From Rhynchosporium graminicola (lineage: Eukaryota > Ascomycota > Leotiomycetes > Helotiales > Ploettnerulaceae): a stretch of 64,000 nucleotides of DNA. The stretch is from positions 1,135,674 through 1,199,673 of the forward strand of contig FJUW01000013.1 in the NCBI GenBank assembly GCA_900074885.1, written 5' to 3'. Both the position numbers and the translations under genes were made by a program. This document shows, piece by piece, positions 22,600-33,979 of this stretch (the stretch's first letter is position 1; the number at the start of each line of letters is the position of its first letter). The notes below the pieces were generated by a model that did not search any database, was not told where the DNA came from, and worked only from the letters and a program-made list of their open reading frames with translations.

Positions 22600-25500
22600 A
22601 AACTATAAAACCCTATAGGAAAAAACAGAAAGGTATATATCCTTTTATAAGTATTATTTCACTTTCGCTAGCGTTTCGCCGGTCTTTCTATAGCGTTTTG
22701 ATTTTTTAAAGCTTTAATTTCTTTCTAGAGTCTCTAGAGGTTTTCTTTTAGCTCCTAAGAATTATAAGCGGAAGTAAACTCCTTCTATCTTACTAGGAAT
22801 TATTCTCTCCCTCTAACTACTCGCTAATCTAGTAAGGAATCGACCTCCTATGATTCTTCGCTATTAATAAGGTCAGGTTAAATAACTTCTGACGACTCGC
22901 CGGGCCTTTACTAGTATAGTTCTAATAGTAAGATATAGAAGATATTATATAGCTAATTATACTTAGTAGGTAAATCTAATCGATATACCTGCTTTCTAAT
23001 TCTTTCGCTGATCTTAAATAGCCCTAGAAATTAGTAGTCTAGCTTCTTGCTCGATCGAATAGTTTTAATATTCTTTACTAAGAGTAAGACTTATTAATCT
23101 ACTTTAAATTCAACTAGTTGATAGTTCTTATTATACTACTTCGCCTAGGTTTCTTTAGTTCTTCGCTAGCTATTCTCTAGCTCTTAGCGTTTCTTAATTA
23201 CTTCTTCTGCTCTTTCTTTAGTAGTAAGTATCTCCTCTCTTATAGGATCGTCCTCGATACTCTAGCGACTATCTAGCGTAATTCTATACCTGGCCTTATT
23301 TAGAGTTATTCTAATAGCCTTATGATATATATTTATATACGCGAATTTCACTATAGGTAATAGGTCTACCTAATTATCTTAAAGATAGTATACGAAATAC
23401 TATAGCTATACTTCTATAGCTTAGTTTTATTATTCTATTTACTTATTAGTTTATAGGTAAAATACTATCGAAAGACCTCTTGTTATTCGGAGGTGGAAGT
23501 ATACTTCTTACTAGAACTTGGAAGTGAAAATAGAACCTCTATTAGTGATAATAACTATAGGTAATCTGTAGTCCTTGAACTAATAGTCGATAAATAGCTG
23601 AGCTAAGCCTAGCGTATTAATTGTCTTTAAGTAAGGAATATACTCTATATCTTTGGTATATCTATTGACGATTACTAGTAAACTGTCGGAGATTCTTCCT
23701 ATAGAGCTCTTTTTATAAGGTAGTAGATCTGTAATAAAGTCTATAGTTATAGACTCAAACGGCTTACTTAGCTAGCTAGGCGCTTATATCTCGCCGGCTA
23801 TCTTTATTCTTCTTACTTTTATCTTTTAATAAATATCGTAACTTTTAATATATTCTTTAATATCTAGCTTTATCTTCTGCTAATAGTACTTTCGCTGGAT
23901 AAGCTTTAGCGTCTTATCTTAACTAAAATAGCTTATAGTTAGATTATTATAGTATATCTTTATGATTTCAGTACAGATAGCTTCGTCTAGCGGAACGTAA
24001 GCCTTTCGCTAGTATCTAAGTAGTCTTTCGCTATCGATACTCTAATCTATATCCCTGGTTTTCTGTAATCTAGCTAACTTCTTAATAGTAAAGGCGTCCC
24101 TTTTCTATAGCTTTATAAGCGTTAAGAGAAGTGAGTTCGATTCAGGGTTTATTATTTCGGTTCTTATAATTCTCGCTATAAAAAACCGTAGTATAATATA
24201 TCTATAGCTATACTAGCTAGCGCCCAGCTCCTCGCTAGCGCTTCTTAAGAGGGTATCTAGACCTCCAAATAAGTTCTATGAACTATTAAGCTTTATAAGT
24301 ATATATCGCTAGTTAGGCGTAGAGGTTATATCTATAGCCTCGATTAATACTCCTTTTGAAGAAGTATTATTAGTAGGTTATAGAATCTGAGTTAACTAGT
24401 ACGATATATTATTATTCGGATGCCGGTTACTCTTTATCGTATCGCTAGCTTTACTAGGTACGCAGATTAACTTATCTTCAATTGCACTTCGTAGCTTATT
24501 TTACAAAGTAAGAAGTATGATATTTTCCTTATCTTTCGCCGGCTTATAGTTAGGCCTTCTCGATAGTCTATTAGCGGGATTGTTTTTCCCTTATCTATAA
24601 CTTAATATAAAGTTATACTTAGATAGCTCTAGAGCTTATCTAGCTTATTACCGGCTTAATACTATCGTAGTTATAAAGTGACGGAGGTTACTATAGTCTG
24701 TTAATACCTTAACTAGGGCTATACTACCTTTAAGGTAATACCTCTAGTATATAAAACACTTAATAATTATAAGGAGTTCTTAGTTATATATTTCATAATT
24801 TAACTCGGCAGGTTTTAGCTTTTTACTAAAGAACGCGATAGGGTACTAAACGGCCTTTTCCTCTTCTTTCGCCGGCTACTCTCTAGGCTAGGAGAGAATT
24901 CCCGTAATAGTAAACCTAGAAGCGTTAGTCTCTAGCTTTCTCGGCTTTAGTAGATCGAAGTGCATAAGAAAAGGTACTATAGTAAACGTATCTTTTAACG
25001 TATTAAAAGCTTCCCTTTCTATAGCACTCTATCTAAAAGCAGGGGCAGGTTACTCTTTCTTCTTACTACTTATTAAACTTATTAGAGGTCGGGTAATCAC
25101 TAAGAATCTTGCGATAAATCGCTAGTAGAAGTTTATAAAACTAATAAAGACTTATATATCTTTAATACTTTTAGGCTCTAGCTATTCCCTAATAGTATTT
25201 ATCTGGCTTATATCTATTAAAACGCTAGCTAAGGAGATAATATATCCTAGAAACTCTATACTTTTAGTATTAAAGGAGCACTTTAATAACTTAATAAAGA
25301 GGTTTATATATCGAAGTCTCTCGAGTACTTAGCAGACGTATTATTTATATTATAAGGGGTCGGCAGAATAGATTAGGATATTATTAAGATATATGATATA
25401 AGTAATATCGACGAGGCCCGCTAGTGTATTATTAATAAATACCTAGAAGGTCGCTAGTATATTTGATAGTCTAAATAGTATAACTTAATACTTATAATAC

Positions 25501-27660
25501 CTATATTAGGTACGAAATATAGTCTTCTATTTATTACCTTAGCGAATTCGGATATAGTAGTAAGCGTTTTATAAGTCCAGTTTAGTGAATACTCTAGTAT
25601 CCCGGAGCTTATCTAGCGTTTCGCTAATTAATAGCAGAGGGTACTAATCCTTAATCGTAATTTTATTTAGAGCCCGGTAATCGATATATAATCGAAGGCT
25701 ACTATCTTTCTTAAGTATAAAAAGAATAAGTATACCTATAGGACTCTTACTCTTCCTTATCTAACCCTTCGCCTCTAATAAGTCGAGGTATTCCCGGAGA
25801 ACCTCTAGTTCCTTCTCGGAGAGGTTATAGATTAGAGAATAAGGTATCTTTAATCCTAGTTCTAACTCGATAGCGTGTTAATAGCCCTCTAATAGGGGTA
25901 GCTTACTTCCTTTCTCCTTAGAGAATACGTCCTTAAAGTTACTATATGCGGAAGGAATAGTAGGCGTATCGCTAGTATTTATCTAGCGTATCGTACGCAA
26001 GTTAGGTATTATAGCGTATATAGGAGATTTCTGTTCGTTAATAAGAGTCGCAAAAGCTCGAGGTACTATAATATTAAGGTTATCGGAGTCCTTTAAATTA
26101 TAAGGGAACTTCTACTGCTTATTCTTAAAGCTTATCTAAGGATCTATATCCTCTAACTATAGCTATCCTAATATTAGGTCTATACTTAGTATATCGATAA
26201 CTCTTAGCCGAAGAGTATCGACTCTAGTCTATCTAATCGAATCGGCTATTTCTACCTAGGTGACTATAGTACCGAAGATAACGCTTTTATTCCGTGAAAG
26301 TATCTAGAAAGTCCTTAGTCCTTCGCTAGTAAGTTTAAGCTCGTATTCTTTAGTAACTAATCTTAATATAAAGTTATCTTCTACTCTACTATTAATAAGA
26401 GTAGTTATTGATTTCTATTTACCTTAGGATAAAATCTTTATTTAGATTTCTATCTTATTATCTAGTAAACCTAATCCGGACGTAGAAGATACTACGAATT
26501 ATAGCTTTCCTTAGCGTTTATCTTTAATATTACTAGTATTTGATTTTAGATAATTCGGAGAGATATATCTATATTTATTATAAGAGTAGTACTAAACCTT
26601 AGAGATATTCCGTCTTATCAGCTGATCCCTAATAGGAATACTATTTAGATCTTTCCTCCTTTCTTATCTTTATTAGCTCTTATCTCGTCGATTATCAGTT
26701 TTTCGCTAGTACTTATATAAGTTATCTTTCTTCGCGTTTAACTCCTTATATTTCTGCTCTTTAAGTTCTCTCTATCTTTTATTACTATTAGTACTTCTAG
26801 ATAAGGTATAAGTCTCTTAAAGAGTAATAGCAGAAATAACTTAGTCTTAGGTCTAAAGTCTATTAGCTTAGCTATTCTTAACGATTTTCTAGCGAATCTC
26901 CGGGCGGATCTTATTAAATAAGATATCTTATAATTAGCGCTTAGTAAAAGGTTCGAGTTATTCCTCTTTTTCTTTAAGGTAATTTACGAACTCCCTAATT
27001 AGTTAACTTAGCTTTTAGCGAGCGTTCTCGTAGGCCTATAAGTTAGCTACTTTTCGTAAGATAAGGAGTAGCTAGAGATTCGCTAGGAACTCTTTATAAC
27101 TTTCCTAGGTTATCTCGTAAAGAGTATCTAGAGTATACTTCCTGAACCTTTCCTAGGCGTTCGCCGGTTCCTTATAGAGTAGTATTACTACTTATTTAAT
27201 CTTAACGAGATTAGTTAAGTACTCTTTAGTATTATAGTTAAAGACTCGGTTATAAGCCTATAAGTACTTAGTAAGCTCTCTTTAGCTCTTGCTCTCGTAT
27301 TCCAGTAGAATTATATATTTACTTTTATCCTAGCGAGGAATTAGCGATTCTTTAGAAGCTACTGATCGATTAGTATCTCTCTCTATACTTAGGGTAAGGT
27401 CTTCGGATATATGAGCTTAGTAGAGTCGTGCTCTTATAGTAGCTTCCGGAGGGTATTAAGTAAGGTCTTCGCTGAATATTTATTAGCACTTAACTATAAG
27501 ATTATCTAAGATATCGTTCTATTTCTTTAGCGATTAGAGTTTCTCTTATAGAACTAAAAGGTTATCTACTAGTATATCGCCGGGTATTATCTAAGCCCTA
27601 ATAGAATCGTCTTAGAGTATAAGTCAGGTTAATATAGTAGAGGATTCTCCGCTTTAAGCT
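22600..27660 (-). pseudogene. Gypsy-2 gag-pol, RIP-inactivated
   Basis: Minus-strand remnants lie in order. Gag is at about 26.6-27.65 kb. A zinc knuckle near 26555-26600 has its four ligands all read as Tyr (YYSY....Y....Y where C-x2-C-x4-H-x4-C is expected). The protease, TLINSRVEDNFI at about 26340-26390, corresponds to LIDSGAEDNFI. Reverse transcriptase has YLNN at 25380-25391, in which both catalytic Asp codons are now Asn. RNase H is marked by LETNAS at about 24900-24960, and integrase occupies roughly 22.9-24.3 kb. The element is dead at protease, RT, RNase H and zinc-knuckle catalytic positions. Confidence 0.85.
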
Positions 27661-27702
27661 ATTATAATTATTTAAGCTAACGTTAAGTAAAAGTAATTAG
27701 AA

Positions 27703-27884
27703 TATAATAATCATATAGTACGCTGAGGTAAATAGGTATAATAGAATAGTAGAATAGTCGCTAGAGGTTCGCTAGTAATAATCTAGTTAATATAGAAACT
27801 AATTGCTAAGGAGAGAAGGTTCTTCTTTCCTCTCTAATTCTGAAATACAGGAGTGGGAGGCACTAGGCGCACAGACCTATTACA
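27703..27884 (-). repeat. Gypsy-2 5' LTR (right copy)
   Basis: 182 bp, offset exactly 6,660 bp from the left copy. The inner edge is mutated (TATAATAATCATATAG) and the outer edge CTATTACA is intact. Confidence 0.94.
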
Positions 27885-27909
27885 ACGTAAGTAAAAGAGT
27901 TATAGATAA

Positions 27910-28144
27910 TATAACGCTTACTCTAGAAAGGTCTCAAAACTACCTGAGTAATAAGACCTTATATTACTATAAATATAAAGTAGTAAGAATCACTTAAGAA
28001 TCTATAACTAAGGAGTAAAGAAGTAGAGAGAGAATAGAAGTATATACATGAAAAGGGGCCCCTAAACTCTACTCGTATAATCTCGCTTAGCAGTAAGTGT
28101 TTCTACCAATAGGGAGAGACCTCCAAACCTGACCAGTCGTCACA
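27910..28144 (-). repeat. Gypsy-1 5' LTR (right copy)
   Basis: 235 bp, the same length as its partner. The inner left end reads TATAACGCTTAC (mutated) and the outer right end keeps CCAGTCGTCACA (unmutated). The pattern mirrors the left LTR. Confidence 0.95.
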
Positions 28145-28149
28145 CTTTT

Positions 28150-28500
28150 AATACTTAATAGTATATATATAAGTATAGTATTTTCTAAAGGCTCCTTTTT
28201 TAATATTATTAAGAAGCTCTTTAATCTTTAAACGAAAGACGCGTATAATAATATCAGGCTTATTAACTAGCTAGGATTATGTTTTCTGAAGCTTACGGAC
28301 GATTTCGGGCTATCGCAGGTTAGTAATAAAAGTAATAAAGAGTATAAGTTATCCGAAAAAGCGTACTATAGCTATAGAATCTTGAAATAGTTATTATATA
28401 AAACGATTACTTCTAACGAAAGAAGAAAGAAGAATAACCTAACGCTTATAATCTATAGAGTTACTATTGGCCCTAATAAGCGTATCTATAAGGCTATTAT
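28150..28500 (-). pseudogene. Helitron Rep N-terminal part, inactivated
   Basis: On the minus strand this segment carries the Helitron Rep hallmarks, decayed: AIVRFFG, LFITF, PEIVRKLQKT, LKIKELLNNIKKGAFRKYYT and IKY-stop-K just before 28145. These correspond to the family pattern in which a PDLFITFT..NP.WPEI segment precedes an IE[FY]QKRGLPH motif. The Gypsy-1 target duplication falls exactly after the Lys of that motif, so the catalytic HUH segment lies 13.4 kb away at 14728. Confidence 0.85.
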
Positions 28501-30079
28501 ATATATCCGCACGTATATTATCTTAATACCTCTTTATCTATTCTAAGCGAGTAGTATAATAAGCGATATAGATATCGATAATATATTATTAAAATATGCA
28601 GTTCGTATAGAAAAAGTTTAGAGTTTAATAGGCCTATCAGAAGAGTCGGAACTTATAAAACAGCTATTACTCTAAGCGTTTTATAATTCGATCTCGATTA
28701 TAGATCTGTAAAGACTAATATTACCTAGGCTCGCTATAAGGAAAGAGTAATAGATAACTTAATATAAAGTATATCGGATTTATAATATATCTGTTATAGT
28801 AAGATTCTCGGACTATAAGTATAATATTACGAAAGCTAGCTTTATTAAACTTATCCGGGATAATTCCTATAATCTTATTTATAACTAGAAGATTCTTACG
28901 CTTTTTATTAGCCCCGGTTTATATTACTAGTTATATTTGCAGGCTAAGAACGATCCGAAAATTATTATCTTATACTTATAATCGCTCTCGGGCGGTCCGA
29001 TATATAGCTATAAATAGATTATTAATAATAATTATCTTATATAAGTCGTATAGAATTATAGTATTAAGAGAATCGTAATATATAAGTCGAATATTAGTTA
29101 TATAATTAGGGTTATAGAAAAATAACTAAGTAAAGATAAGTATTATTCGCGGACCGGGAATTAAGGGCCCTTATAAGTAATATAGCTCCCCGTGGGCTAT
29201 AAAGGTAGTTAATCTATAGTTAAGATTAATACGATCTTCTTTACTAGTATTTATAGATATAAAAGAAAGAGTAGCGTTATATTAGTATATATTCTGCCGA
29301 AACAATTAACTTCGCGGATCCGTGCTATCTAATAACCTCTATAAAGTATCTAGTATTTCTCGTAATAGCTTTATATAAATAGCCCCCTTTTTATAATAGA
29401 GCTTATATTTACTTTTAGCTCTTACTTTATCGATCTAGTGAAGTGCGGCGCACTTAGTATACTAATAATCTATCTAACTAATATCTTACGGACTTATAAT
29501 AGCGAAAATAAACTAAAATCCATATAGAATAGCTTATCCTAGAGCAGGTACTACTAGAGCTAGTATAAGCTATAAAGGAGGCTCTTCCGAAGGCAAAGAA
29601 GATAAAGGAAGTAGTCGATTGAGTTAAGTAGCTATATCGGCCTGGATTTATATACGCGTTCGTCGGCGGCGCTTCGCAGGTCGAGAAGTAGCTAGAAAGC
29701 TCGTAATAAACGCGCTATAGGTCCGCTGAGGAGTATTAAGATCGACTTCTTAAAGTAGCTACCGGGAAAGCGCTTAATCTGCCTACTTATTATCAGTTTC
29801 GGACCGGAAGCTAGAAGAATAGATATATATTATGCCTGAAATACGTCTTATATCGTGCACTTATACGATTCGTTCGAAAGTTACTAATAGGCCGATTCTA
29901 TTTATAGTTCGAATACTATTTAGGAGAAGAAGACTCTATTAGTAGACGGATAGTAAGAGCTTATAGACGAAATATACGAACGTTAAGTAGCCCGAAAATA
30001 TTTAATATTCCTTCTTTTCGGCCGTGCGCCCGCTAAGGCCTCGCTATAGCTAATCATAGTATTTCACGTGACCCGTTTT
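28501..30079. other. Helitron 5' region, no domain recognised
   Basis: TA-rich decayed DNA upstream of Rep on the minus strand. It probably holds the N-terminal part of the Helitron protein and its leader. Partly open frames exist on both strands, but no motif could be named. Confidence 0.45.
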
Positions 30080-30159
30080 TTTAACTAGTGATCCACAAAC
30101 AGCTCAATATTATATAGATTTTAACTAGTGATCCACAAATAGCTCAATATTATATAGAT
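30080..30159 (+). repeat. 40-bp tandem duplication at the right edge of the Helitron
   Basis: Two adjacent copies of a 40-bp unit beginning TTAACTAGTGATCCAC and ending TATATAGAT lie at about 30080-30119 and 30120-30159. They differ at one base (c at 30100, t at 30140). The unit marks the junction from TA-rich Helitron DNA to host DNA. Confidence 0.9.
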
Positions 30160-32679
30160 CACAGAAGAAGTTGCTTCTTTCATCAATGCATTATTTTCAA
30201 TTCGGCAAGCTCGTCAATAATCAAAGCAATAGAGACACATTCCCAATCAGATCTCGCGTCTTCCATTCCACAGGTGGCCATAGTTGAATGCAGCAGGACT
30301 AGGACAGCTCAATTCCCTGCAAATTCAGTTTCTCTAGCCTCCTCAAGTTCTCGGATCTCGATCATATCTATCATCATCCGTCGGTCTCCATAGAAACCTT
30401 TGAATTCCATCGTCATTCTCTACACGATTTCATCTTAGGAACCTCATCGGTCCGGGATCATTCCACTCCACAGGTCCATCATTGCACCCGAGTTTTCAAC
30501 GGTATCTGCTTGGTATTGTGATGTGCATTACCGAAGCATCCCGCCTGTTCTGACTGTCAAGAGGAAAAGAATTGCCACGATGGATTTATCTGGCCAGGAT
30601 TTTGATTTTGCGCAAGGACCAGCTGTTCGTTCAGGCGGTCACCGACATGGATGCGACGACACGATCGAAACTTTCTTTGGCCGCGCACCTCAACGTTACA
30701 AAATCTTCGATCCGCTATACCTTAGGTAAAATCCATTCGCATCTGGCTTATCCCGTGCGGTCAGATGACTCCGAGTCCTGCGATAGCACATCGTGCATGA
30801 TTCTCACCTCAATCGTGCATCGATCTCATAACATAGCGCCGACCAGCATTTGATAGGAACAGCCCGGTCCTCATTCGGAAGACTTGTAGTAATAGGAGGC
30901 CAAGACAGCAGTCTCCCGTCACTGTTCTGAATACATCGGACCAATAGACAGCTCATCGTTACACGGAGATAGTTTCCGGTGTACAATTGTTCATAAGCTA
31001 CATGCCGGGCCAACTCGCCCCCGTCGTCTAACATCTCTCTGTACATGAAACATCCTGGTCGAGTACACGGGACTGTACCATAGGAGATAATATCTCCCAT
31101 GTCTGTTGACTCTATCTGATGGCGGCCCTCAGCACGATTAACAAGTGGTATCGTCTGTTCATTCCAACCAGGGTCAGTCTATTGTCCTGTCTAAAGATCT
31201 CATCTCAACTTCACACCATCAGCTAGCAATTCGCCAATTTCTGCCTATGAAGTCTGTGGCCTTGGTGGGACCAACATACTCGACATTTCTCATGTCGTCC
31301 GTTTGCGAGTATTTGGGACTTACAATCTCAACTCTCTTTTTTGGCGACCGCGGTGTTACCGGGACTCCGAGGAGATGCAGCAGAGGATGCATGGTGAATG
31401 TCTAGGCCTTTGAAGTTCATTTAGAAGTAAGAGCACACCTAGGAATTTGCTCATTCCAAGCCAAGCCACAACTACTCCAGACTCCAGAACTCCAACCGCA
31501 TAACTCCTCCAGTCCAATACATTGAAACCTCGTGGGAACCCCCCTAAACCAATCAACACGTCCGCTCCCCTCATCCGCCTTACAGCCGCCTCTCTCCTCA
31601 ATCCGTTTCCTCCAGCTTTCCTCCTCTCGCGTCTTTCTTCGACAGGTGGAACTGTTTTCGTGGCCAGTACGAACATGCGGATGATAGGTTTTGCCAGGAC
31701 CATCACGTGGATAAGTGCGGATAGACAAAGTACGTGGCCATCATCGGATTCAGATCCACAGGTAGGAGGACATGCTTGGTATTTAAGACATCGGATCTTG
31801 ATCTTTCTGTTGGTGTGGTCGTGGAGCTTAGGTGTGACCGTGGGCTGGCCTTTCTTGTTGAGAAACAGCGAGAGAGAGATGGTGCTTGAGTATCTACTTG
31901 GAGGTTGCCTTGATAGCTCTGCCTTTTCTAGGTCCAGCAAAACCTTCTCTCACGACTTTACCGTGATTAGTTTGACTTCGTCACTCACATGCTAGCATGA
32001 GAAGGAGGAAATGGTTTAGTATCTTCCTTGGTACATCCGTCAATAACTCTCCATGCTACCCCAAACTACAATCCTGCTTTCACGACCTTGAATCATGAGC
32101 CGGCAAGCAATCATCACATGATCTGGACGATAAAATGTCTGACGGTTCAATCAGCTCGTCTGATTGGAATTCGTAAACACTTGAGGGACTCAATCATGCT
32201 GCTGATATAACTTAACATGCTCCGACGTCACCACATTAGACATAAAGGAAGGCACAAAAGCGCGCAACATGAGCGAACAAGAACAGCCGCCATGGAAAAG
32301 CAACAAACTTGAGCATGGGGGACATGAATTAGACGCGGGTATATTGATAGAGTATGGTTGATACATGGCAAACTCATTCATCTGACAGATTCCCACGAAG
32401 TTGAGACTTCGCTCGTGGGATCGCGCACACTCGTCTGTGCCTGAAGCCAACACCGACTTCTTGACAATATACGAGTAGTCGCAAGCTGGTCGTGGGTGCC
32501 GAGGATTCATCCAAACTTTTCCACGACATCCCTTGCCCATGCCGTACGCTCGTACTATGAAGACGATCACGTCCTGATCCTGCCGCTTCACAGATCTACA
32601 CATCCTCTGCAGCACTCCACCCAAGAATATTTTTTGAGTCGAATATCCGGAGAAATCTCTCGGATCCCTGTTACATGCC
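30160..32679. other. Host intergenic DNA, no gene recognised
   Basis: Base composition is ordinary and not RIP-mutated. Several frames of 80-190 codons exist on both strands, mainly at 30523-31100 and 31356-31995, but opposite-strand frames overlap each other, none shows family motifs, and no consistent splice model emerged. The plus-strand frame at 30572-30853 has a faint helix-turn-helix look (TTRSKLSLAAHLNVTKSSI) that I do not trust. A diverged gene or pseudogene cannot be excluded. Confidence 0.4.
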
Positions 32680-33979
32680 TCAAGAACTCTCTGCCATTTG
32701 CAACATGTGGCCCATCTTCTCAATCTGTCACAGGTCAAACACCCACACACGGAATCTGGACCGGAGAACATACCTTCGTCTTCAGATATCCACCCACCTC
32801 TTGACTTCTGATGCCACCCTGCGTCACCCTCCACGCAAGCGGAACCATCGCGACTCGCTCCTTAACCACGACTTCTCTCCCTGGACCTTCCACAGCGCGT
32901 ACCTTGTCCGGATTGTTCGTCAGTAACCTCACATCCTTCACCCCGAGATCCACAAGCATAGCCGTCGCCAGCCCATAACTCCTCGCGTCTGCCGGATGTC
33001 GCAACAACAGGTTGGCTTCCACAGTATCCGATCCCAAGTCCTGCAGGTTGTATGCCTTCAACTTTTCCCCCAATCCAATGCCTCGCCCTTCCTGCCGTAA
33101 GTAGATTATCACGCCTCCTCCAGATCCAGGCAAGGACATCAGTCTCGCAGCTTCATCCAATTGTTCTCCACAGTCGCATCGTGCAGACCAGACCGTCTCC
33201 CCCGTGTAGCACTCGCTGTGTATCCGGACCAGCGGAGCATCGTTCTTTGCATCTGCCACCTTCGCACCATTCCCCTCCGCCACCATACCACTAGTCGTCC
33301 TCCCAGGATACAGTCGTCCAGTGTATGCCCCTCGGATCAAACGATCCATCTCTGTCTCCCCATCCCTTACCCGATCCAAACTCTGACTGCGAATCGTATT
33401 CCCAAACACAATAGCCAAATGCTCTTTGTTGTCCTCACTATTTTGATAGAGATGCAGGAACATCTCAGTCCCAGTACCCCCAATAGTTGTCGGGATCCGC
33501 GCCCTCACCACGCAGTTCACGTCCGGCAGTTTGTCCAGCAGTTTCGGCTTCTTCTGCCCGCATCCTCCATCTGCCGTTGAACTGTCGACTGGCACCGATT
33601 TCGGAAGATGCACATGCGGTGGCCGGATGCTCGAGGGAGTCTGCGAGCCTGTCCCTGGGGTGGAGGGAGGCGTGAAGGCCGGAGAGACAAGATCTGGGAG
33701 TAAGCCATCAGCTTCTGGCCCGATATCTGTGTTGGAGTCGCGAGGAGGGGTGGAGGATTGGTCGTGGTCGTGACTGTGACTGTGGGTTTGCGCAACGAGG
33801 GAAGGATGAGTCAGAGACAGAGAGTTGAGATCGAGTTCGGAGATTGCGCGCGAGACTGGGAGGGGTCGAGGAGAGTAGAATGGGGGTAATTGAGGAACTT
33901 CATCGTCCTCGCGGTCGTGACTGTTGACATTCCATGAGGGGTTGGTGGGGGAGGATGAGGAATTGGTGATGTCTGGCAT
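32680..33979 (-). CDS. RIB1: GTP cyclohydrolase II (riboflavin synthesis), two exons
   Basis: The enzyme opens GTP to 2,5-diamino-6-ribosylamino-4(3H)-pyrimidinone 5'-phosphate, the first step of riboflavin synthesis in the cytosol. Exon 1 is 33979-32774 and exon 2 is 32724-32680, giving 416 residues. The zinc ligands Cys257, Cys268 and Cys270 (HSECYTGE...CDCGEQL), the GTP-binding RQEGRGIGL at 295-303, and YGLATAML with LLTNNPDK at 335-359 are all present. Reading on past the 49-bp intron would end the protein in an unrelated tail; splicing GTATGT to ACAG gives IEKMGHML, the usual family C-terminus, so the tiny exon is strongly supported. The ATG at 33979 is used because the frame upstream has no other ATG and lies in a GGAT repeat. 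The first 130 or so residues are Pro/Ser-rich and His-rich (HSHSHDHD), a fungal-type extension. Confidence 0.95.

Larger units (their letters stand above)
21043..27884 (-). mobile_element. Ty3/Gypsy LTR retrotransposon (Gypsy-2), nested in Gypsy-1
   Basis: 182-bp LTRs lie at 21043-21224 and 27703-27884, and the target duplication ACGTA at 21038-21042 and 27885-27889. Total length is 6,842 bp. LTR termini are TGTAAT...ATTACA. A purine-rich tract abuts the left LTR on the minus strand, so coding is on the minus strand. It belongs to a family distinct from Gypsy-1: the LTR sequence, the protease motif and an extra antisense frame all differ. It is the youngest insertion of this block by nesting order. 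Confidence 0.95.
14734..28144 (-). mobile_element. Ty3/Gypsy LTR retrotransposon (Gypsy-1), split by Gypsy-2
   Basis: The boundaries are exact: 235-bp LTRs at 14734-14968 and 27910-28144, terminal inverted TGTGACG...CGTCACA, and the target duplication CTTTT at 14729-14733 and 28145-28149. A polypurine tract (read on the minus strand) abuts the left LTR, so the element is on the minus strand and the right LTR is its 5' LTR. Removing Gypsy-2 with one ACGTA copy leaves about 6.56 kb, normal for Ty3/Gypsy. Gypsy-2 sits about 20 bp inside the 5' LTR, at the primer-binding-site region. It inserted into the Helitron Rep frame. All coding capacity is destroyed by RIP. Confidence 0.95.
10480..30091 (-). 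mobile_element. Decayed Helitron, interrupted by nested Gypsy elements
   Basis: The outer transposon of this block is a rolling-circle Helitron on the minus strand. With the 13.4-kb Gypsy-1 insertion and its duplicated CTTTT removed, about 6.2 kb remain. Remnants of the Rep and PIF1-like helicase domains occur in the expected order (see separate entries). Both frames are full of TAG/TAA codons at former Gln and Trp positions, as RIP produces. The termini are not resolved. On the right, TCACTAG preceded by A (reading minus strand from 30091) is a possible 5' end, and TCACGTGA follows 20-30 bp later. On the left, an imperfect hairpin around 10470-10490 could be the 3' end, but no clear CTRR was found. 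Confidence 0.8.

Noticed and set aside
10480..30091. A Starship-type giant transposon
   Set aside because: The block is explained by a Helitron with two nested Gypsy elements. No tyrosine-recombinase (captain) remnant was seen and the accessory cargo of Starships is absent.
30523..30853. Plus-strand frame with a faint helix-turn-helix look
   Set aside because: Short, no supporting flanking exons, and two overlapping frames of similar length; resemblance too weak.
31356..31995. Long frames of 157 and 194 codons on opposite strands
   Set aside because: They overlap one another, the longer begins at a non-ATG codon, and neither shows protein-family features.
32190..32834. A 214-codon minus-strand frame downstream of RIB1
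   Set aside because: It runs through the last RIB1 exon in another frame; the RIB1 splice to IEKMGHML explains the region better.
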